DNA from: Jiella pelagia
GTDB lineage: Bacteria > Pseudomonadota > Alphaproteobacteria > Rhizobiales > Rhizobiaceae
Reading direction: 5' to 3'
Assembly: GCF_026898155.1 (NCBI RefSeq)
Contig: NZ_CP114029.1
Location: forward strand, 379,501-443,500
DNA: 64,000 nt
Part shown: in pieces, positions 1-9,536 of the stretch
Layout: each line of letters opens with the position of its first letter
Position numbering within the stretch: the stretch's first letter is position 1
Program-made: the position numbers and the translations under genes
The notes under the pieces: model-generated
What the model was told of the DNA's origin: nothing
Database searches by the model: none
What the model saw: the letters and a program-made list of their open reading frames with translations, nothing else

Positions 1-300
1 CGGGCGTGGTCGACCAGATGCATGTAGTTGACGTCCGCCGGGCAGGTGGTGATGCAGGCAAGGCAGGACAGGCAGCGATCGATATGGGTCACGACCTTGT
101 CGTCCGCCGGCCGGTCGTTCTCCAGCATCTCCTTGATCAAGTAGATGCGCCCGCGCGGTGAATCGAGGCTCGTTGCCGAGGGTGACATAGGTCGGACAGG
201 TCGCCGTGCAGAAGCCGCAATGCACGCATTTGCGGATGATCTGCTCGGAATGCGCGACGTCGGGCTGCTGCAGCTGATCGGCGGTGAAGGCGGTTTGCAT
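1..300 (-). CDS. glcF: Glycolate oxidase iron-sulfur subunit GlcF, N-terminal part
   Basis: This is the Fe-S subunit that passes electrons from glycolate oxidation to the membrane. The first residues read MQTAFTADQL, followed by the ferredoxin-type motif CVHCGFCTATCP and, after correction, CLSCLACITTCP, which are the two [4Fe-4S] motifs of GlcF. The gene continues past position 1, so the Cys-rich C-terminal half is not visible. The frame breaks at 165-171: the coding strand has GAGCCTC, and removing one base restores NELDSPRGRIYLIKEM, which is highly typical of GlcF. It is downstream of glcE in the same operon, with a toxin-antitoxin pair between them. Confidence 0.92.
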   Translation of the reverse strand, partial: MQTAFTADQLQQPDVAHSEQIIRKCVHCGFCTATCPTYVTLGNEPRFTARAHLLDQGDAGERPAGGRQGRDPYRSLPVLPCLHHHLPGGRQLHASGRPRP

Positions 301-313
301 CGGTCAGTGTCTT

Positions 314-667
314 TTATGGAGCGAGGACGTCGAATTGGCCGGTTTGATTCAACAGAACAACATGACCCGGCGCAGCGGATTTTATGGCTTGCGATATCTG
401 CTCGGAGATCGGCAACAACCTGGCCAGTCGCTGATCGGGCAGCACGACGAGGGCGAATGGCCGTGTTCCGATCGTGTGCTGAAACCGCATGTTCCGGTCA
501 CAGGTGATCAAGACCGAGATACTCTCCGCCTCCAGACGACCCAGCAGATCGCCGTTCCTCAAGCCTTTCCATTCATTCGGAAACGGCGCGACGATACAGC
601 CGAATGTGGCCAGCGCAGCGATAAGGTCACGAGGCACCGGCTCATCGAGAATGGCATGTGGGCTCAA
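314..667 (-). CDS. DUF5615-type PIN-like toxin candidate
   Basis: A 117-residue protein that starts with HAILDEPVPRDL, matching the LLDE-P-P opening of DUF5615 PIN-like proteins. It also has the internal motif VLITCDRNM, in which the acidic residue and following Asn/Arg are typical. These proteins are predicted RNases and are usually paired with DUF433 antitoxins. The start is a TTG overlapping the stop of the upstream DUF433 gene (TTGA overlap), so the two are probably translated together. The pair sits between glcE and glcF, an unusual place for such a module. The toxin role is inferred from the family, not visible in the sequence. Confidence 0.75.
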   Translation of the reverse strand: MSPHAILDEPVPRDLIAALATFGCIVAPFPNEWKGLRNGDLLGRLEAESISVLITCDRNMRFQHTIGTRPFALVVLPDQRLARLLPISEQISQAIKSAAPGHVVLLNQTGQFDVLAP

Positions 668-879
668 GCGACCAATCGCTCGAGGTCCTCGCTCGCCGCG
701 AGAAGTGCCCCCTCGACCTGCTCGCGAGTGACAGTCGGAAAGTTGTCCAGGAACTCCGCCAGCGACATGCCCGAGGCGAGATTCCCGAACAGAGCCTCCA
801 CCGGCACTCGCGTGCCTTTGAACACGAGTGCCCCCGACATGATGTCGGGATCGCGTGCCATGATCTCGTTCACGTCCAT
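664..879 (-). CDS. DUF433 antitoxin-like protein
   Basis: A 71-residue protein with the DUF433 pattern: an N-terminal DPDIMSGALVFKGTRVPVEALF segment, then NLASGMSLAEFLDNFPTVTREQV, a predicted helix-turn-helix. DUF433 proteins commonly form the DNA-binding antitoxin half of modules with DUF5615 proteins, and here the partner follows directly with a 4-base overlap. It lies 24 bp downstream of the glcE stop codon, so it may be co-transcribed with the glycolate operon. Autoregulation would be expected from the family but no operator was identified. Confidence 0.8.
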   Translation of the reverse strand: MDVNEIMARDPDIMSGALVFKGTRVPVEALFGNLASGMSLAEFLDNFPTVTREQVEGALLAASEDLERLVA

Positions 880-903
880 GACCGAACCCTCTTTGCTGGC
901 ACT

Positions 904-2148
904 CTACCCCATCTTCCCCGGGTTGAGCACGCCCTTCGGATCGAACTGCTCCTTCAGCCGGCGGGACAGCCCGGCCAGCGGCCCCGGCTGCGGCTCGAAC
1001 ACCGCCGTTGCCGCCCGCAGGCTATCCGGCGCCCGCACCAGCGTCGCATGGCCGCCGCCGAAGCGGCGGAGCGTCCCGCGAACCAGATCGGCTTCGGGCT
1101 CGCCGCCTTCCATCTTCAGCCAGACGAGGCCGCCCTGCCAGTCGTAGAAGGCGTCGATCGCCGCCTGCATCCGGAGGCTCATGACGATCTCGTGCGCCCG
1201 CGTCGGGGTGACCGACAGGCGCCAGACCGGCTTCTGCGTCCCGTCGACGAAGGGGCGGACGTCCCGGACGTCCCGCCACAGCCGCCGCGAAGCTTCAACA
1301 TCCAGCCGCTCCAGCCGGCCCACCTTCTCCAGCGCTTGGCCGAGATGGGCTGCCCGCGCCTCCACCGAGGGGCCGAAGCCATCGATGCGGATCGCCGTCG
1401 CGGCATCGTTGCCGAGCGTTCCGTCGACGACACGCGCGGCGACATACATTGGCAGATGCGCCGCGCCGGAAACCTCCGCCGACGAGCCCATCGATGCCGC
1501 CATGGCGCCGGCCGCCTCTGCGTCGGAGAGGCCGCGCAGCACCAGCGTCGTCTCGGTCTGAGACTTTGGCAGGACCTTGATCGTGATCTCGCTCATCACC
1601 GCCAGGGTGCCGTATGAGCCGGTGAGGCCCTTGGAGAGGTCGTAGCCGGTGACGTTCTTGACCACCCTGCCGCCGGACTTGAAGATCTCGGCCCGCCCGG
1701 AGACGGCCCTCACGCCGAGGATATGGTCGCGGGCGGCGCCCTGCTTCAGACGCCGCGGGCCGGAGAGGTTGCAGGCGACGACGCCGCCGAGCGTGCCGAG
1801 GCCAGCCTCGAGCCCATGCAGCGGGCCAAAATCCATCGGCTCGAATTCCAGCCGCTGTCCATGCGCGTCGACCAGCGCCTCGATCTCGGCGATCGGCGTG
1901 CCGGCCCGGGCGGATAGCACCAGTTCTTCCGGCTCGTAGAGCGTGACGCCGGTCATCTTGGCGAGCGACAGGGTGCGCGCTGCCTGCACCGGCCTGCCAA
2001 GCCCGGCCTTGGAGCCGGTCCCCTCGATCGCCAGCGGCTCCTCGGCGGATACAGCGGCCGCAACGATATCGCGGATGTCGGCTTCGGTCTGGGGACGAAG
2101 GATGGTGGCCACACCATCGTCCTGTGTCATCGGCGGGGCGCTGCTCAT
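904..2148 (-). CDS. glcE: Glycolate oxidase FAD-binding subunit GlcE
   Basis: The 414-residue FAD-binding partner of GlcD in glycolate oxidase. Features include the FAD-binding stretch LAIEGTGSKAGLGRP near residue 45, the segment FGPLHGLEAGLGTLGGVVACNLSGPRR, and the C-terminal LKEQFDPKGVLNPGKMG, which is characteristic of the FAD-oxidase C domain. The chosen start (MSSAPPMTQ) overlaps the stop of the preceding Uma2 gene by ATGA. Longer versions reading further upstream would overlap that gene. It is located between glcD and glcF, interrupted only by small accessory genes. Confidence 0.93.
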   Translation of the reverse strand: MSSAPPMTQDDGVATILRPQTEADIRDIVAAAVSAEEPLAIEGTGSKAGLGRPVQAARTLSLAKMTGVTLYEPEELVLSARAGTPIAEIEALVDAHGQRLEFEPMDFGPLHGLEAGLGTLGGVVACNLSGPRRLKQGAARDHILGVRAVSGRAEIFKSGGRVVKNVTGYDLSKGLTGSYGTLAVMSEITIKVLPKSQTETTLVLRGLSDAEAAGAMAASMGSSAEVSGAAHLPMYVAARVVDGTLGNDAATAIRIDGFGPSVEARAAHLGQALEKVGRLERLDVEASRRLWRDVRDVRPFVDGTQKPVWRLSVTPTRAHEIVMSLRMQAAIDAFYDWQGGLVWLKMEGGEPEADLVRGTLRRFGGGHATLVRAPDSLRAATAVFEPQPGPLAGLSRRLKEQFDPKGVLNPGKMG

Positions 2149-2738
2149 GCGAGATCGGTCCGGGCGTAGAGTTCGCGGAGGAAGCAGGAGAAGCCGAACT
2201 CCGGCAGGTCGATGCGGTCGTCCGGCGAGCGGTAGACCAGCCCCTTCCACTCGTTCGAGCGAGACCAGACCTCGACCGCCTTGTCTGTTTGAGAGAGGAT
2301 CAAGACGTACAGACAGAGTGGGTGTTCGGCATAGCGAAGACGCTTGGCGCTGATGTATTCGCGCGTATTCGACTCGGAGAGAACCTCTGCCGCGAAATAA
2401 AAGCGCTCGGCGAAATAGGGATTTTCCCCGTGGTCGTTATCTATTACGGCGACGTCGGCTTGCGGCCGAAACGTTGGATTACCCTCGAGCGCGAGGCCTA
2501 TTTCACGGATCGCGAACAGCTTCGACGTCTGGGCCTCGAGCGCGTCGTTTAGAAGCCGTTCGAGGTTCTGGCCGATGATCTGATGCTTCAGGCTTGGCGG
2601 ATGCATCATCATGACCGGTTCTCCGTCGATCAACTCCCAGCGTTCGTCCTCCGACCGCGCATGCAGGAATGCCAGGAACCGCGCCTCGTCCATCGGCGGC
2701 TCGTCTCGCAGCGAGGGAAGCCTTTCGATCGCGCTCAT
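2145..2738 (-). CDS. Uma2 family (DUF820) putative endonuclease
   Basis: A 197-residue Uma2/DUF820 protein. It shows WELIDGEPVMMMHPPSLKHQ near residue 35, a PDxxV-like segment RPQADVAVIDN, and AAEVLSESNTREY, the hallmark acidic/EVLSxST motif of this PD-(D/E)XK-like fold. The family is very common in cyanobacteria and scattered in other phyla; its function is poorly known. The gene is inserted between glcD (17 bp upstream) and glcE (ATGA overlap), so it appears to ride in the glycolate operon. Nothing suggests that it takes part in glycolate metabolism. Confidence 0.85.
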   Translation of the reverse strand: MSAIERLPSLRDEPPMDEARFLAFLHARSEDERWELIDGEPVMMMHPPSLKHQIIGQNLERLLNDALEAQTSKLFAIREIGLALEGNPTFRPQADVAVIDNDHGENPYFAERFYFAAEVLSESNTREYISAKRLRYAEHPLCLYVLILSQTDKAVEVWSRSNEWKGLVYRSPDDRIDLPEFGFSCFLRELYARTDLA

Positions 2739-2755
2739 CGCACCCTCCTCATCCG

Positions 2756-4250
2756 TCAGAACCGCGGCAGGTCGGGAAACGCCACCTGCCCCTTGTGGAC
2801 ATGCATGCGCCCCAATTCGGCGCAGCGGTGCAGCGTCGGGAACACCTTGCCGGGATTGAGCAGGTGCTTGTCATCGAAGGCACATTTGACCCGCTGCTGG
2901 TGCTTCAGGTCGTCCTCGCCGAACATTTCCGGCATCAGGTCGCGCTTCTCGACGCCGACGCCGTGCTCACCCGTCAGCACCCCGCCGACCGCGACGCAGA
3001 GCCTGAGGATGTCGTTGCCGAACTCCTCGGCCCGGTGCAGTTCGCCCTCCTTGTTGGCGTCGTAGAGGATCAACGGATGGAGGTTGCCGTCGCCGGCGTG
3101 GAAGACGTTGGCGACCCTCAGCCCGTATTTCTCCGACATCGCCTTCATGCCGGCGAGCACCTTCGGCAGCTCCTTGCGCGGGATCGTACCGTCCATGCAG
3201 TAATAGTCCGGCGAGATCCGCCCCACCGCGGGGAACGCCGCCTTGCGCCCGGCCCAGAAATTTGCCCGCTCTTCCTCCGACTGCGACACCCGGCAGGTGA
3301 CGGCGCCGTTGGCATTGGCGATCCCCTCGACCTCGGCGAGGAGATGATCGACCTCGGCCGCCGGCCCGTCGAGGCTCGACGATCAGCAGCGCCTCGACGT
3401 CGGTCGGATAGCCGGCATGGACGAAGTCCTCCGCCGCGCGGATCGCCGGCCGGTCCATCATCTCCATGCCGCCGGGAATGATCCCCTTGGCGATGATCGC
3501 GGCAACGCATTCGCCGGCTTCCTCGGAGGTCGGGAAGCCGATGAGCACCGCCCGCGCCGTCTCTGGCTTCTGCAGGATGCGCACGGTCACCTCGGTGACG
3601 ACGCCGAGCAGCCCCTCCGAGCCGGTCATCAGGCCGAGCAGATCGTAACCCTCGGCGTCGAGGTGCTTGCCGCCGAGCCGCATCACCTCGCCCTCGATCG
3701 TGACGAATTCGATGCCCAAGACGTTGTTCGCCGTCAGCCCGTATTTCAGGCAGTGCACACCGCCGGAATTTTCCGCGACATTGCCGCCGATCGAGCAGGC
3801 GATCTGCGACGACGGGTCGGGCGCGTAGTAGAAGCCATGACCGGCCACGGCATGGGTGATGCCGAGATTGGTGACGCCCGGCTGCACCACGGCACAGCGA
3901 TTGTCGTAGTCGATCTCCAGCACCCGGTTGAACTTCGACAGGACCAGCAGCACGCCGTCCTCCAGGGGGAGCGCCCCGCCCGACAGCGAGGTGCCCGAGC
4001 CCCGCGGCACCACCGGGATTTCCTCGCGGTGGCAGTAGCGCAGCACCGCGGCGACCTGATCGACGGTCTGCGGCAAGACGACGACGAGCGGCAGCTGGCG
4101 ATAGGCCGTCAGGCCGTCGCTCTCGAACACCGCCACCTCGTTCGCCGCATCGACGACACCCTCGCCCGGCACGATGGCGCGCAACGCCTCGACGATCGCC
4201 CGGCGGCGGGCGAGGATGGCCTCGGACGGCTTCGGCATCATCACGGACAT
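2756..4250 (-). CDS. glcD: Glycolate oxidase catalytic subunit GlcD (one frame break)
   Basis: The FAD-linked catalytic subunit that oxidises glycolate (or D-lactate) to the 2-oxo acid. The N-terminal half has the FAD/PP-loop signature PVVPRGSGTSLSGGALP and GGNVAENSGGVHCLKYG. The C-terminal half has HAGDGNLHPLILYD and GGVLTGEHGVGVEKRDLM, which contain the family's metal/substrate-site residues. The frame shifts at 3371-3377, where the coding strand reads GAGCCTC; taking out one base gives a continuous 497-residue protein, the expected GlcD length. It is the first gene of the minus-strand glc operon. Confidence 0.93.
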
Positions 4251-4349
4251 CGGCGATCTCCCAGTCTTTGCTTCAACTTATGCAGTCGGGGCGTATTCGT
4301 CCACAAGGCTCGGCAGGGGGCGAATGCGCGAGCCGACGGTCGGGCAGCC

Positions 4350-5651
4350 TCAATGCTCTCCATCCTCTGCGCGATGGCCATGACGACGCCGAATGCGCCT
4401 GACGACCGACCAGACAGCGAGAAGCGCGATCGGCACGAAGAGCGCGGTCAAGACCGTCGAGGAGACCGGAAAGCCCTCGTGCTCCAGCCCCTTGGCGACA
4501 TAGCCGAAAAGCCCGACGACATAGTAACCGATCGCCGCCACCGATAGCCCCTCGACGGTCTGCTGGAGCCGCAGCTGCAGCTGCGCCCGGCGGTTCATCG
4601 ACGACAGGAGATCGCGGTTCTGGTGTTCGAGTTCGACGTCGATCCGGGTGCGCAGGAGATTGGCGGATCGGGCGAGCTTTTCCGAAAGATTGGCCTGGCG
4701 CTCCTCCACCGAGCGGCAGGTGCGCATCGCCGGCGCCATGCGCCGCTTCAGGAACGCGCTCCAGCTTTCCTGGCCGGCGATCGGCTGCTCGACCACACCG
4801 GCGAGGCGCTCGCGGACGATCTCGTCATAGGCCCGGCTCGCACCAAACCGGTAAAGCACCGAGGCGGCCGACGCCTCGACCGCGGCGGCGGCCAGCGTGA
4901 TCTCCTGCAACAATTCGCGCGAGTGGCCAGGCCCCGCCTTCATCTCCTCGGTGATCCGCATCAGCCGACCCTCCAGCGCCTGGACTTCCGGCCCGACCGA
5001 CTGGGCAAGCGGCAGGCCGAGCAGGGCGAGCGTCCGGTAGATCTCGATCTCGACGAGGCGCATGGCCAGCGCTCCGGCTCTGGCCGGCGGCAACCCATCG
5101 TCGAGGACGAGGATGCGCGTCAGGCCGTCGCCGTCCTGACGAAAATCGGTCGCGGCGTGGGCGAGCCCCGCCTCCATCACCGAAAAGCAGAAGCTCGTCT
5201 TGTCGAAGATCTCGAGGGCGGCCTGGCCGTCCGCGTCGTTCGGCCGCATTTCGAGATGGACGCCGCCGATCAGCGGCCCCGGCGCCTCGAAATCGGCACC
5301 GAAGGGATGGCCCGCCACCGGATCACCGAACCGCTCCGGCACCGGCCCTTCCCAGGAATAGGTGCAGAACTCGGTGTGGCGCTCCCAGCGCAGCTTCCCC
5401 TTGCCGAAGGCGAAGGCATGGGTGCGTGCGTCCTTGGCCGGCGGCGGTACGCCCCGGCGCACCGACATGTCGGACAGGATCTGGTGGTCGCGCACGCCAT
5501 GGTCGGCGTTCATGAAGGCGAGGACGATGAGCGCCCGCGGCAGCTTGATCAACGGGAACGGGCGCGCGTGCAGCTCTCCGAGGACGAGTGCCCGGCGCGG
5601 ATCCTGCTCGAACCGTTCGAGAGCCTGCCGTGAGAATGTGATCGACGTCAT
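4350..5651 (-). CDS. DUF3422 membrane-associated protein
   Basis: A 433-residue DUF3422 protein. The N-terminus has the family signature LGELHARPF near residue 23. A long helical region with predicted coiled-coil character follows, and there are two C-terminal membrane helices around VAAIGYYVVGLFGYVAKG and STVLTALFVPIALLAVWSVV. The protein is probably anchored in the inner membrane with a large cytoplasmic domain. Its biochemical role is not established. It lies upstream of glcD on the same strand, separated by about 100 bp, so it could be a separate transcript. Family assignment is confident, function unknown. Confidence 0.85.
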   Translation of the reverse strand: MTSITFSRQALERFEQDPRRALVLGELHARPFPLIKLPRALIVLAFMNADHGVRDHQILSDMSVRRGVPPPAKDARTHAFAFGKGKLRWERHTEFCTYSWEGPVPERFGDPVAGHPFGADFEAPGPLIGGVHLEMRPNDADGQAALEIFDKTSFCFSVMEAGLAHAATDFRQDGDGLTRILVLDDGLPPARAGALAMRLVEIEIYRTLALLGLPLAQSVGPEVQALEGRLMRITEEMKAGPGHSRELLQEITLAAAAVEASAASVLYRFGASRAYDEIVRERLAGVVEQPIAGQESWSAFLKRRMAPAMRTCRSVEERQANLSEKLARSANLLRTRIDVELEHQNRDLLSSMNRRAQLQLRLQQTVEGLSVAAIGYYVVGLFGYVAKGLEHEGFPVSSTVLTALFVPIALLAVWSVVRRIRRRHGHRAEDGEH

Positions 5652-5837
5652 TGAGCCCCCTCCCCGAGAGACCGCCCTTGCTACAGGATGGCGGGTCGGG
5701 AGAAAACGCCAATTTGCGATCGTTCCAAATCGGGCTCAGGATCGTTACATGAGTCGAACCATCTCGACGAAGGTCGACCGACAGTGCGCCCGCATGGTGC
5801 CGGTCGAAGATGACAGTGGAGTTTCAGTGCCTTGACC

Positions 5838-6639
5838 ATGAACGGCATGACAGACGGCGCCCCCTCGACGGCCCCTGCACAGACAACGCCGACCGTGGCG
5901 CTGTTCGTCACCTGCCTCGTCGACCTGTTCCGGCCGAGCGTCGGCTTTGCCGCGATCAAGCTTCTGGAGGACGCCGGCTGCAATGTGGTCGTTCCCACGG
6001 CGCAGACCTGCTGCGGCCAGCCGGCCTATAATTCCGGCGACCGCGAGGATACGAAGGCGATCGCCCGGCATGTCATCGAGACCTTCGAGGGCTATGACTA
6101 CGTCGTCGCGCCGTCCGGCTCCTGCGGTTCCACGCTGAAGAAGCACTATCCGGAACTCTTTGCGGACGATCCGGCATGGCACGAGCGGGCGACGCGGTTT
6201 TCCCAGAAGGTCCACGAGCCTCGTCAGCTTCCTCACCGACGTCAGGGGCGTCACCGGGGTCGACGCTGCGCTGCCGGCGACGGTCACCTATCACGATTCC
6301 TGCTCGGGCCTGCGCGAACTCGGCATCCGCGAGCAGCCGCGGCAGCTGTTGAAGAGCGTCGAGGGCCTGACGCTTAAGGAGCTTCCCGAGGCTGACGTGT
6401 GCTGCGGCTTCGGCGGCACCTTCTGCGTCAAATATCCGGACGTCTCCAACGCCATCGTCGGCAAGAAGGCGAAGCACATCGCGTCCACCGGCGCCGATAT
6501 GCTGCTCGCCGGCGATCTCGGCTGCCTGATGAACATGGACGGCAAGCTGAAGCGCGAAAAGATCGGCGTCGAGGTGCGGCACGTCGCCGAGGTGCTGGCG
6601 GGGATGACCGACAAGCCGCCGATCGGGGGCAAGCTGTGA
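5838..6639 (+). CDS. lutA: Lactate utilization protein LutA (CCG-domain), one frame break
   Basis: First subunit of the LutABC iron-sulfur L-lactate dehydrogenase system. It has two cysteine-rich CCG domains: [12 protein letters not shown] near residue 55, and [20 protein letters not shown] in the second half. The motif [13 protein letters not shown] at the N-terminus is typical of LutA/YkgE. The frame breaks at 6216-6222 (GAGCCTC). Removing one base reads [11 protein letters not shown] and gives a 266-residue protein, close to the family length. An ATG at 5838 is preferred, though a TTG lies 6 bp upstream. It heads a plus-strand operon with lutB and lutC. Confidence 0.93.
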
Positions 6640-7175
6640 CGACGGTCCGGCACGGCGATACGGCGATCGAGGTGATCACCGCCGACATCACCACGCTGAA
6701 GGTCGACGCCGTCGTCAATGCCGCCAACCAACAGCTCAAGGGCGGCGGCGGGGTCGACGGCGCGATCCACCGCGCCGCCGGCAAAGCCAGGCTGCAGGAA
6801 GCCTGCCGCGCCATCGGCGGGTGCCCGACCGGCGAGGCCCGGATCACCGACGGCTTCGACCTGCCGGCTCGCCACATCGTCCATGCCGTAGGCCCGCGCT
6901 GGAAGGACGGCACGAAGGACGAGGACGATCTTCTGGCCGGCGCCTATCGTCATTCCTTCGCGCTCGCCGCAGAGCACGCCGTCCGCTCCATCGCCTTCCC
7001 GGCGATCTCGACCGGCATCTACGGCTTCCCGAAGGATCGCGCGGCAACAATCGCGGTCTCGCAGTGCCTGGCCGCAGCCGATTCTGGCAAGTTCGAGCGG
7101 ATCGTGCTCTGCTGCTTTTCCAGCGAAGACGCGGAGATCCACGCCTCTGCGCTGACACGGGAGGCGACGTCATGA
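6636..7175 (+). CDS. Macrodomain protein, O-acetyl-ADP-ribose deacetylase type
   Basis: A 179-residue single macrodomain. Diagnostic motifs are [27 protein letters not shown] (ADP-ribose-binding loop, with the Asn and Asp used in MacroD-type hydrolysis) and [12 protein letters not shown]. The family removes ADP-ribose from acidic residues or deacetylates O-acetyl-ADP-ribose. The start is a GTG whose second to fourth bases with the next A form the lutA stop (GTGA), so it is translationally coupled to lutA. The DUF29 gene downstream overlaps its end. Its placement inside a lactate operon is odd and might link lactate oxidation with NAD or ADP-ribose turnover, but this is inference. Confidence 0.92.
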   Translation: MTTVRHGDTAIEVITADITTLKVDAVVNAANQQLKGGGGVDGAIHRAAGKARLQEACRAIGGCPTGEARITDGFDLPARHIVHAVGPRWKDGTKDEDDLLAGAYRHSFALAAEHAVRSIAFPAISTGIYGFPKDRAATIAVSQCLAAADSGKFERIVLCCFSSEDAEIHASALTREATS

Positions 7176-7636
7176 GCCTTGCCAAGGATAGCCGGCAGAT
7201 CGCCGGACAGGCCCGCTACGACGAGGACTTCACCGCCTGGGCCTTCGAACAGGCGGAGCTGCTGCGGCGCGGCCGCTTCGCCGATGCCGATCTGCCCCAT
7301 CTCGCCGAGGAGATCGAGAGCTTGGGCAACGAGCAGATCCACGCGATGGAGTCCTTCTACACGCTGCTGATCTTTCATCTGCTGAAGTGGCAGTTTCAGC
7401 CAGACCGGCGGTCGCGGTCGTGGGATCTGACGATCTACAACGCGCGAGACCAGATCGCCCGACGGGAAAAACGCAATCCGACGCTGCGCGCTGGCGCAGA
7501 AGAGATCGTCAAGGACATCTATTCCCAAGCCCGCGGTTCGGCTGCCAAGGAAACCGGCCTGTCGATCGACACCTTCCCCGGGAACTGTCCCTATTCGCTC
7601 GACTTCCTGCGCGACCAGAACGCGATGCCGGAGTGA
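7172..7636 (+). CDS. DUF29 family protein (first copy)
   Basis: A 154-residue DUF29 protein with the conserved features [34 protein letters not shown] and [16 protein letters not shown], ending in [23 protein letters not shown]29 proteins are abundant in cyanobacteria and alphaproteobacteria and their role is unknown. The gene overlaps the macrodomain gene by 4 bp (ATGA-type coupling) and a second DUF29 gene follows after 4 bp. The two copies are clearly related but divergent, suggesting an old duplication rather than a recent one. Confidence 0.88.
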   Translation: MSLAKDSRQIAGQARYDEDFTAWAFEQAELLRRGRFADADLPHLAEEIESLGNEQIHAMESFYTLLIFHLLKWQFQPDRRSRSWDLTIYNARDQIARREKRNPTLRAGAEEIVKDIYSQARGSAAKETGLSIDTFPGNCPYSLDFLRDQNAMPE

Positions 7637-7640
7637 GACG

Positions 7641-8099
7641 ATGAGCAACGCACCGAGGATCGAACCGGCCGACGATCTCTATGAGAAGGACGGATACGCT
7701 TGGTCTAAGCGTGAAGCCGAACTTCTGCGCCAGCGCCGGTTTGCGGAAGTCGACCTCGCCAACGTCATCGAGGAGATCGAGAGCGTGGGAAAATCCGAAC
7801 GGCGCGCGTTGAAATCGAGTTATCGGGTGCTCATTCAGCATCTTCTGAAATGGCAGTTTCAGCCCGAGCGGCGTTCGCGATCGTGGGCAGACACCATCAG
7901 GACGCAGCGGACCGAAGTCGAATCCGACGAGGAGGACAACCCGTCCCTCAAGGCGGAATCCGACGCGATCGTAGCCGCGGCTTATCGCCTCGCCAGAAAG
8001 CAGGCGGCCGACGAAACCGGCCTCCCCCTCGCGACTTTCCCCGACACCTGCCCCTACACGCCCGACCAGCTTCGCAACCGCGACTACCTGCCCGAATAG
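7641..8099 (+). CDS. DUF29 family protein (second copy)
   Basis: A 152-residue DUF29 protein, paralogous to the preceding gene: [45 protein letters not shown] and FPDTCPYTPDQLRNRDYLPE align block by block. It ends 9 bp before lutB, so it belongs to the lut transcription unit. No catalytic residues are known for the family. The conserved acidic and tryptophan-rich blocks fit a compact helical fold. No function is assigned. Confidence 0.88.
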   Translation: MSNAPRIEPADDLYEKDGYAWSKREAELLRQRRFAEVDLANVIEEIESVGKSERRALKSSYRVLIQHLLKWQFQPERRSRSWADTIRTQRTEVESDEEDNPSLKAESDAIVAAAYRLARKQAADETGLPLATFPDTCPYTPDQLRNRDYLPE

Positions 8100-8108
8100 G
8101 CCCTTGCC

Positions 8109-9536
8109 ATGCAGATCACCTCACAGACCTTCAAGGCCAATACGGTCAAGGCACTCGCCGACGTCGACCTGCAGCGGGCGCTCCGCCATGTCGAGAAGGG
8201 CTTCATCGGCAAGCGCCAGAAGGCGGCGGACGCCCTGCCCGAATTCGACGCGCTGCGCGACAATGCGGTGGAGATCAAGAACCACACGCTGAAGCATCTC
8301 GACCTCTACATCGAGGCCTATGTGGCGAAGGTCGAGGCGTCCGGCGGCAAGGTGCATTTCGCCGAGGACGCCGACCATGCGCGGCGGATCTTCCTCGACA
8401 TTGCGAAGCGCCGGAAGGCGAAGACCGTCACCAAGGGCAAGACGATGATCTCCGAGGAGATCGGCCTCAACGCCTTCCTGGAGGAGAACGGCATCCTACC
8501 CGTCGAGACCGACCTCGGCGAATACATCATCCAGCTGCGCGGCGAGCATCCGAGCCACATCATCGCCCCTGCGGTCCACATCAACCGGGATCAGGTGGAA
8601 GCCGATTTCCGCAAGTTCCACGTCCATCTGGACCCCGAGCGGGACCTCGTAAGGCCGGAAACGCTTCTGTCGGAAGCCCGGCAGATCCTGCGCCAGAAAT
8701 ATGGCGAGGCCGACATCGGCGTCACCGGCGCCAACTTCCTCATCGCCGAGACCGGCACCTCGGTGATCGTCACCAACGAGGGCAATGGCGATCTCACCCA
8801 GTTGATGGGCAAGTGCCATGTGGTGCTCGCCTCGCTCGAAAAGCTCGTGCCGACGCTGGAGGATACGGCGCAGATCCTGCGCGTCCTCGCACGCTCGGCG
8901 ACCGGCCAGGAGATGAGCGTCTACACGACGCTCTCCACCGGCCCGAAGCGCACTGAGGACGAGGACGGCCCGGAGGAATACCACGTCATCCTCCTCGACA
9001 ACGGCCGCTCCAACATGCTCGGCACCGAGTTCGAGGACATGCTGCGCTGCATCCGCTGCGGCGCCTGCATGAACCACTGCCCGGTCTATCACGCCGTCGG
9101 CGGCCACTCCTACGGCTGGGTCTATCCCGGCCCGATGGGCGCGGTCCTCACCCCCTCCCTCATCGGCGTCGACAAGGCCGGGCATCTGCCGAACGCCTCG
9201 ACCTTCTGCGGGCGCTGCGAGGCGGTCTGCCCGATGCGTATCCCGCTGCCGAAGATGATGCGGCACTGGCGCGAGAAGGAGTTCGAGAGCCATCTTCAGC
9301 CGGCGACGGCCCGCGCCGGCCTCGGCGTCTGGGCCTATCTCGCCCGCCGGCCGAAGCTCTACCGGGCAGCGGTGTCCTATGCCATGCCGGCGCTGAAGCT
9401 TCTCGCCGGCCGCAAGCGCCGCTTCCGCTCCCTGCCGCTGGCGGGCGGCTGGACCAAGTGGCGCGACCTGCCGGCCCCCGAAGGACGGACATTCATGCAG
9501 GCCTACGCGCAGAGCGGCCATGGAGATGCGAAATGA
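8109..9536 (+). CDS. lutB: Lactate utilization iron-sulfur protein LutB
   Basis: The 475-residue central subunit of LutABC. The N-terminal two thirds is the LUD domain (MTGANFLIAETGT-like segment GVTGANFLIAETGTSVIVTNEGNG). It is followed by two ferredoxin motifs, CIRCGACMNHCPVY and CGRCEAVCPMRIPLPKM, and the DUF3390-like tail. Together with LutA and LutC it oxidises L-lactate to pyruvate, passing electrons to the respiratory chain. The start ATG sits just after the DUF29 gene. The C-terminus overlaps lutC by 4 bp (ATGA). Confidence 0.95.
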   Translation: MQITSQTFKANTVKALADVDLQRALRHVEKGFIGKRQKAADALPEFDALRDNAVEIKNHTLKHLDLYIEAYVAKVEASGGKVHFAEDADHARRIFLDIAKRRKAKTVTKGKTMISEEIGLNAFLEENGILPVETDLGEYIIQLRGEHPSHIIAPAVHINRDQVEADFRKFHVHLDPERDLVRPETLLSEARQILRQKYGEADIGVTGANFLIAETGTSVIVTNEGNGDLTQLMGKCHVVLASLEKLVPTLEDTAQILRVLARSATGQEMSVYTTLSTGPKRTEDEDGPEEYHVILLDNGRSNMLGTEFEDMLRCIRCGACMNHCPVYHAVGGHSYGWVYPGPMGAVLTPSLIGVDKAGHLPNASTFCGRCEAVCPMRIPLPKMMRHWREKEFESHLQPATARAGLGVWAYLARRPKLYRAAVSYAMPALKLLAGRKRRFRSLPLAGGWTKWRDLPAPEGRTFMQAYAQSGHGDAK

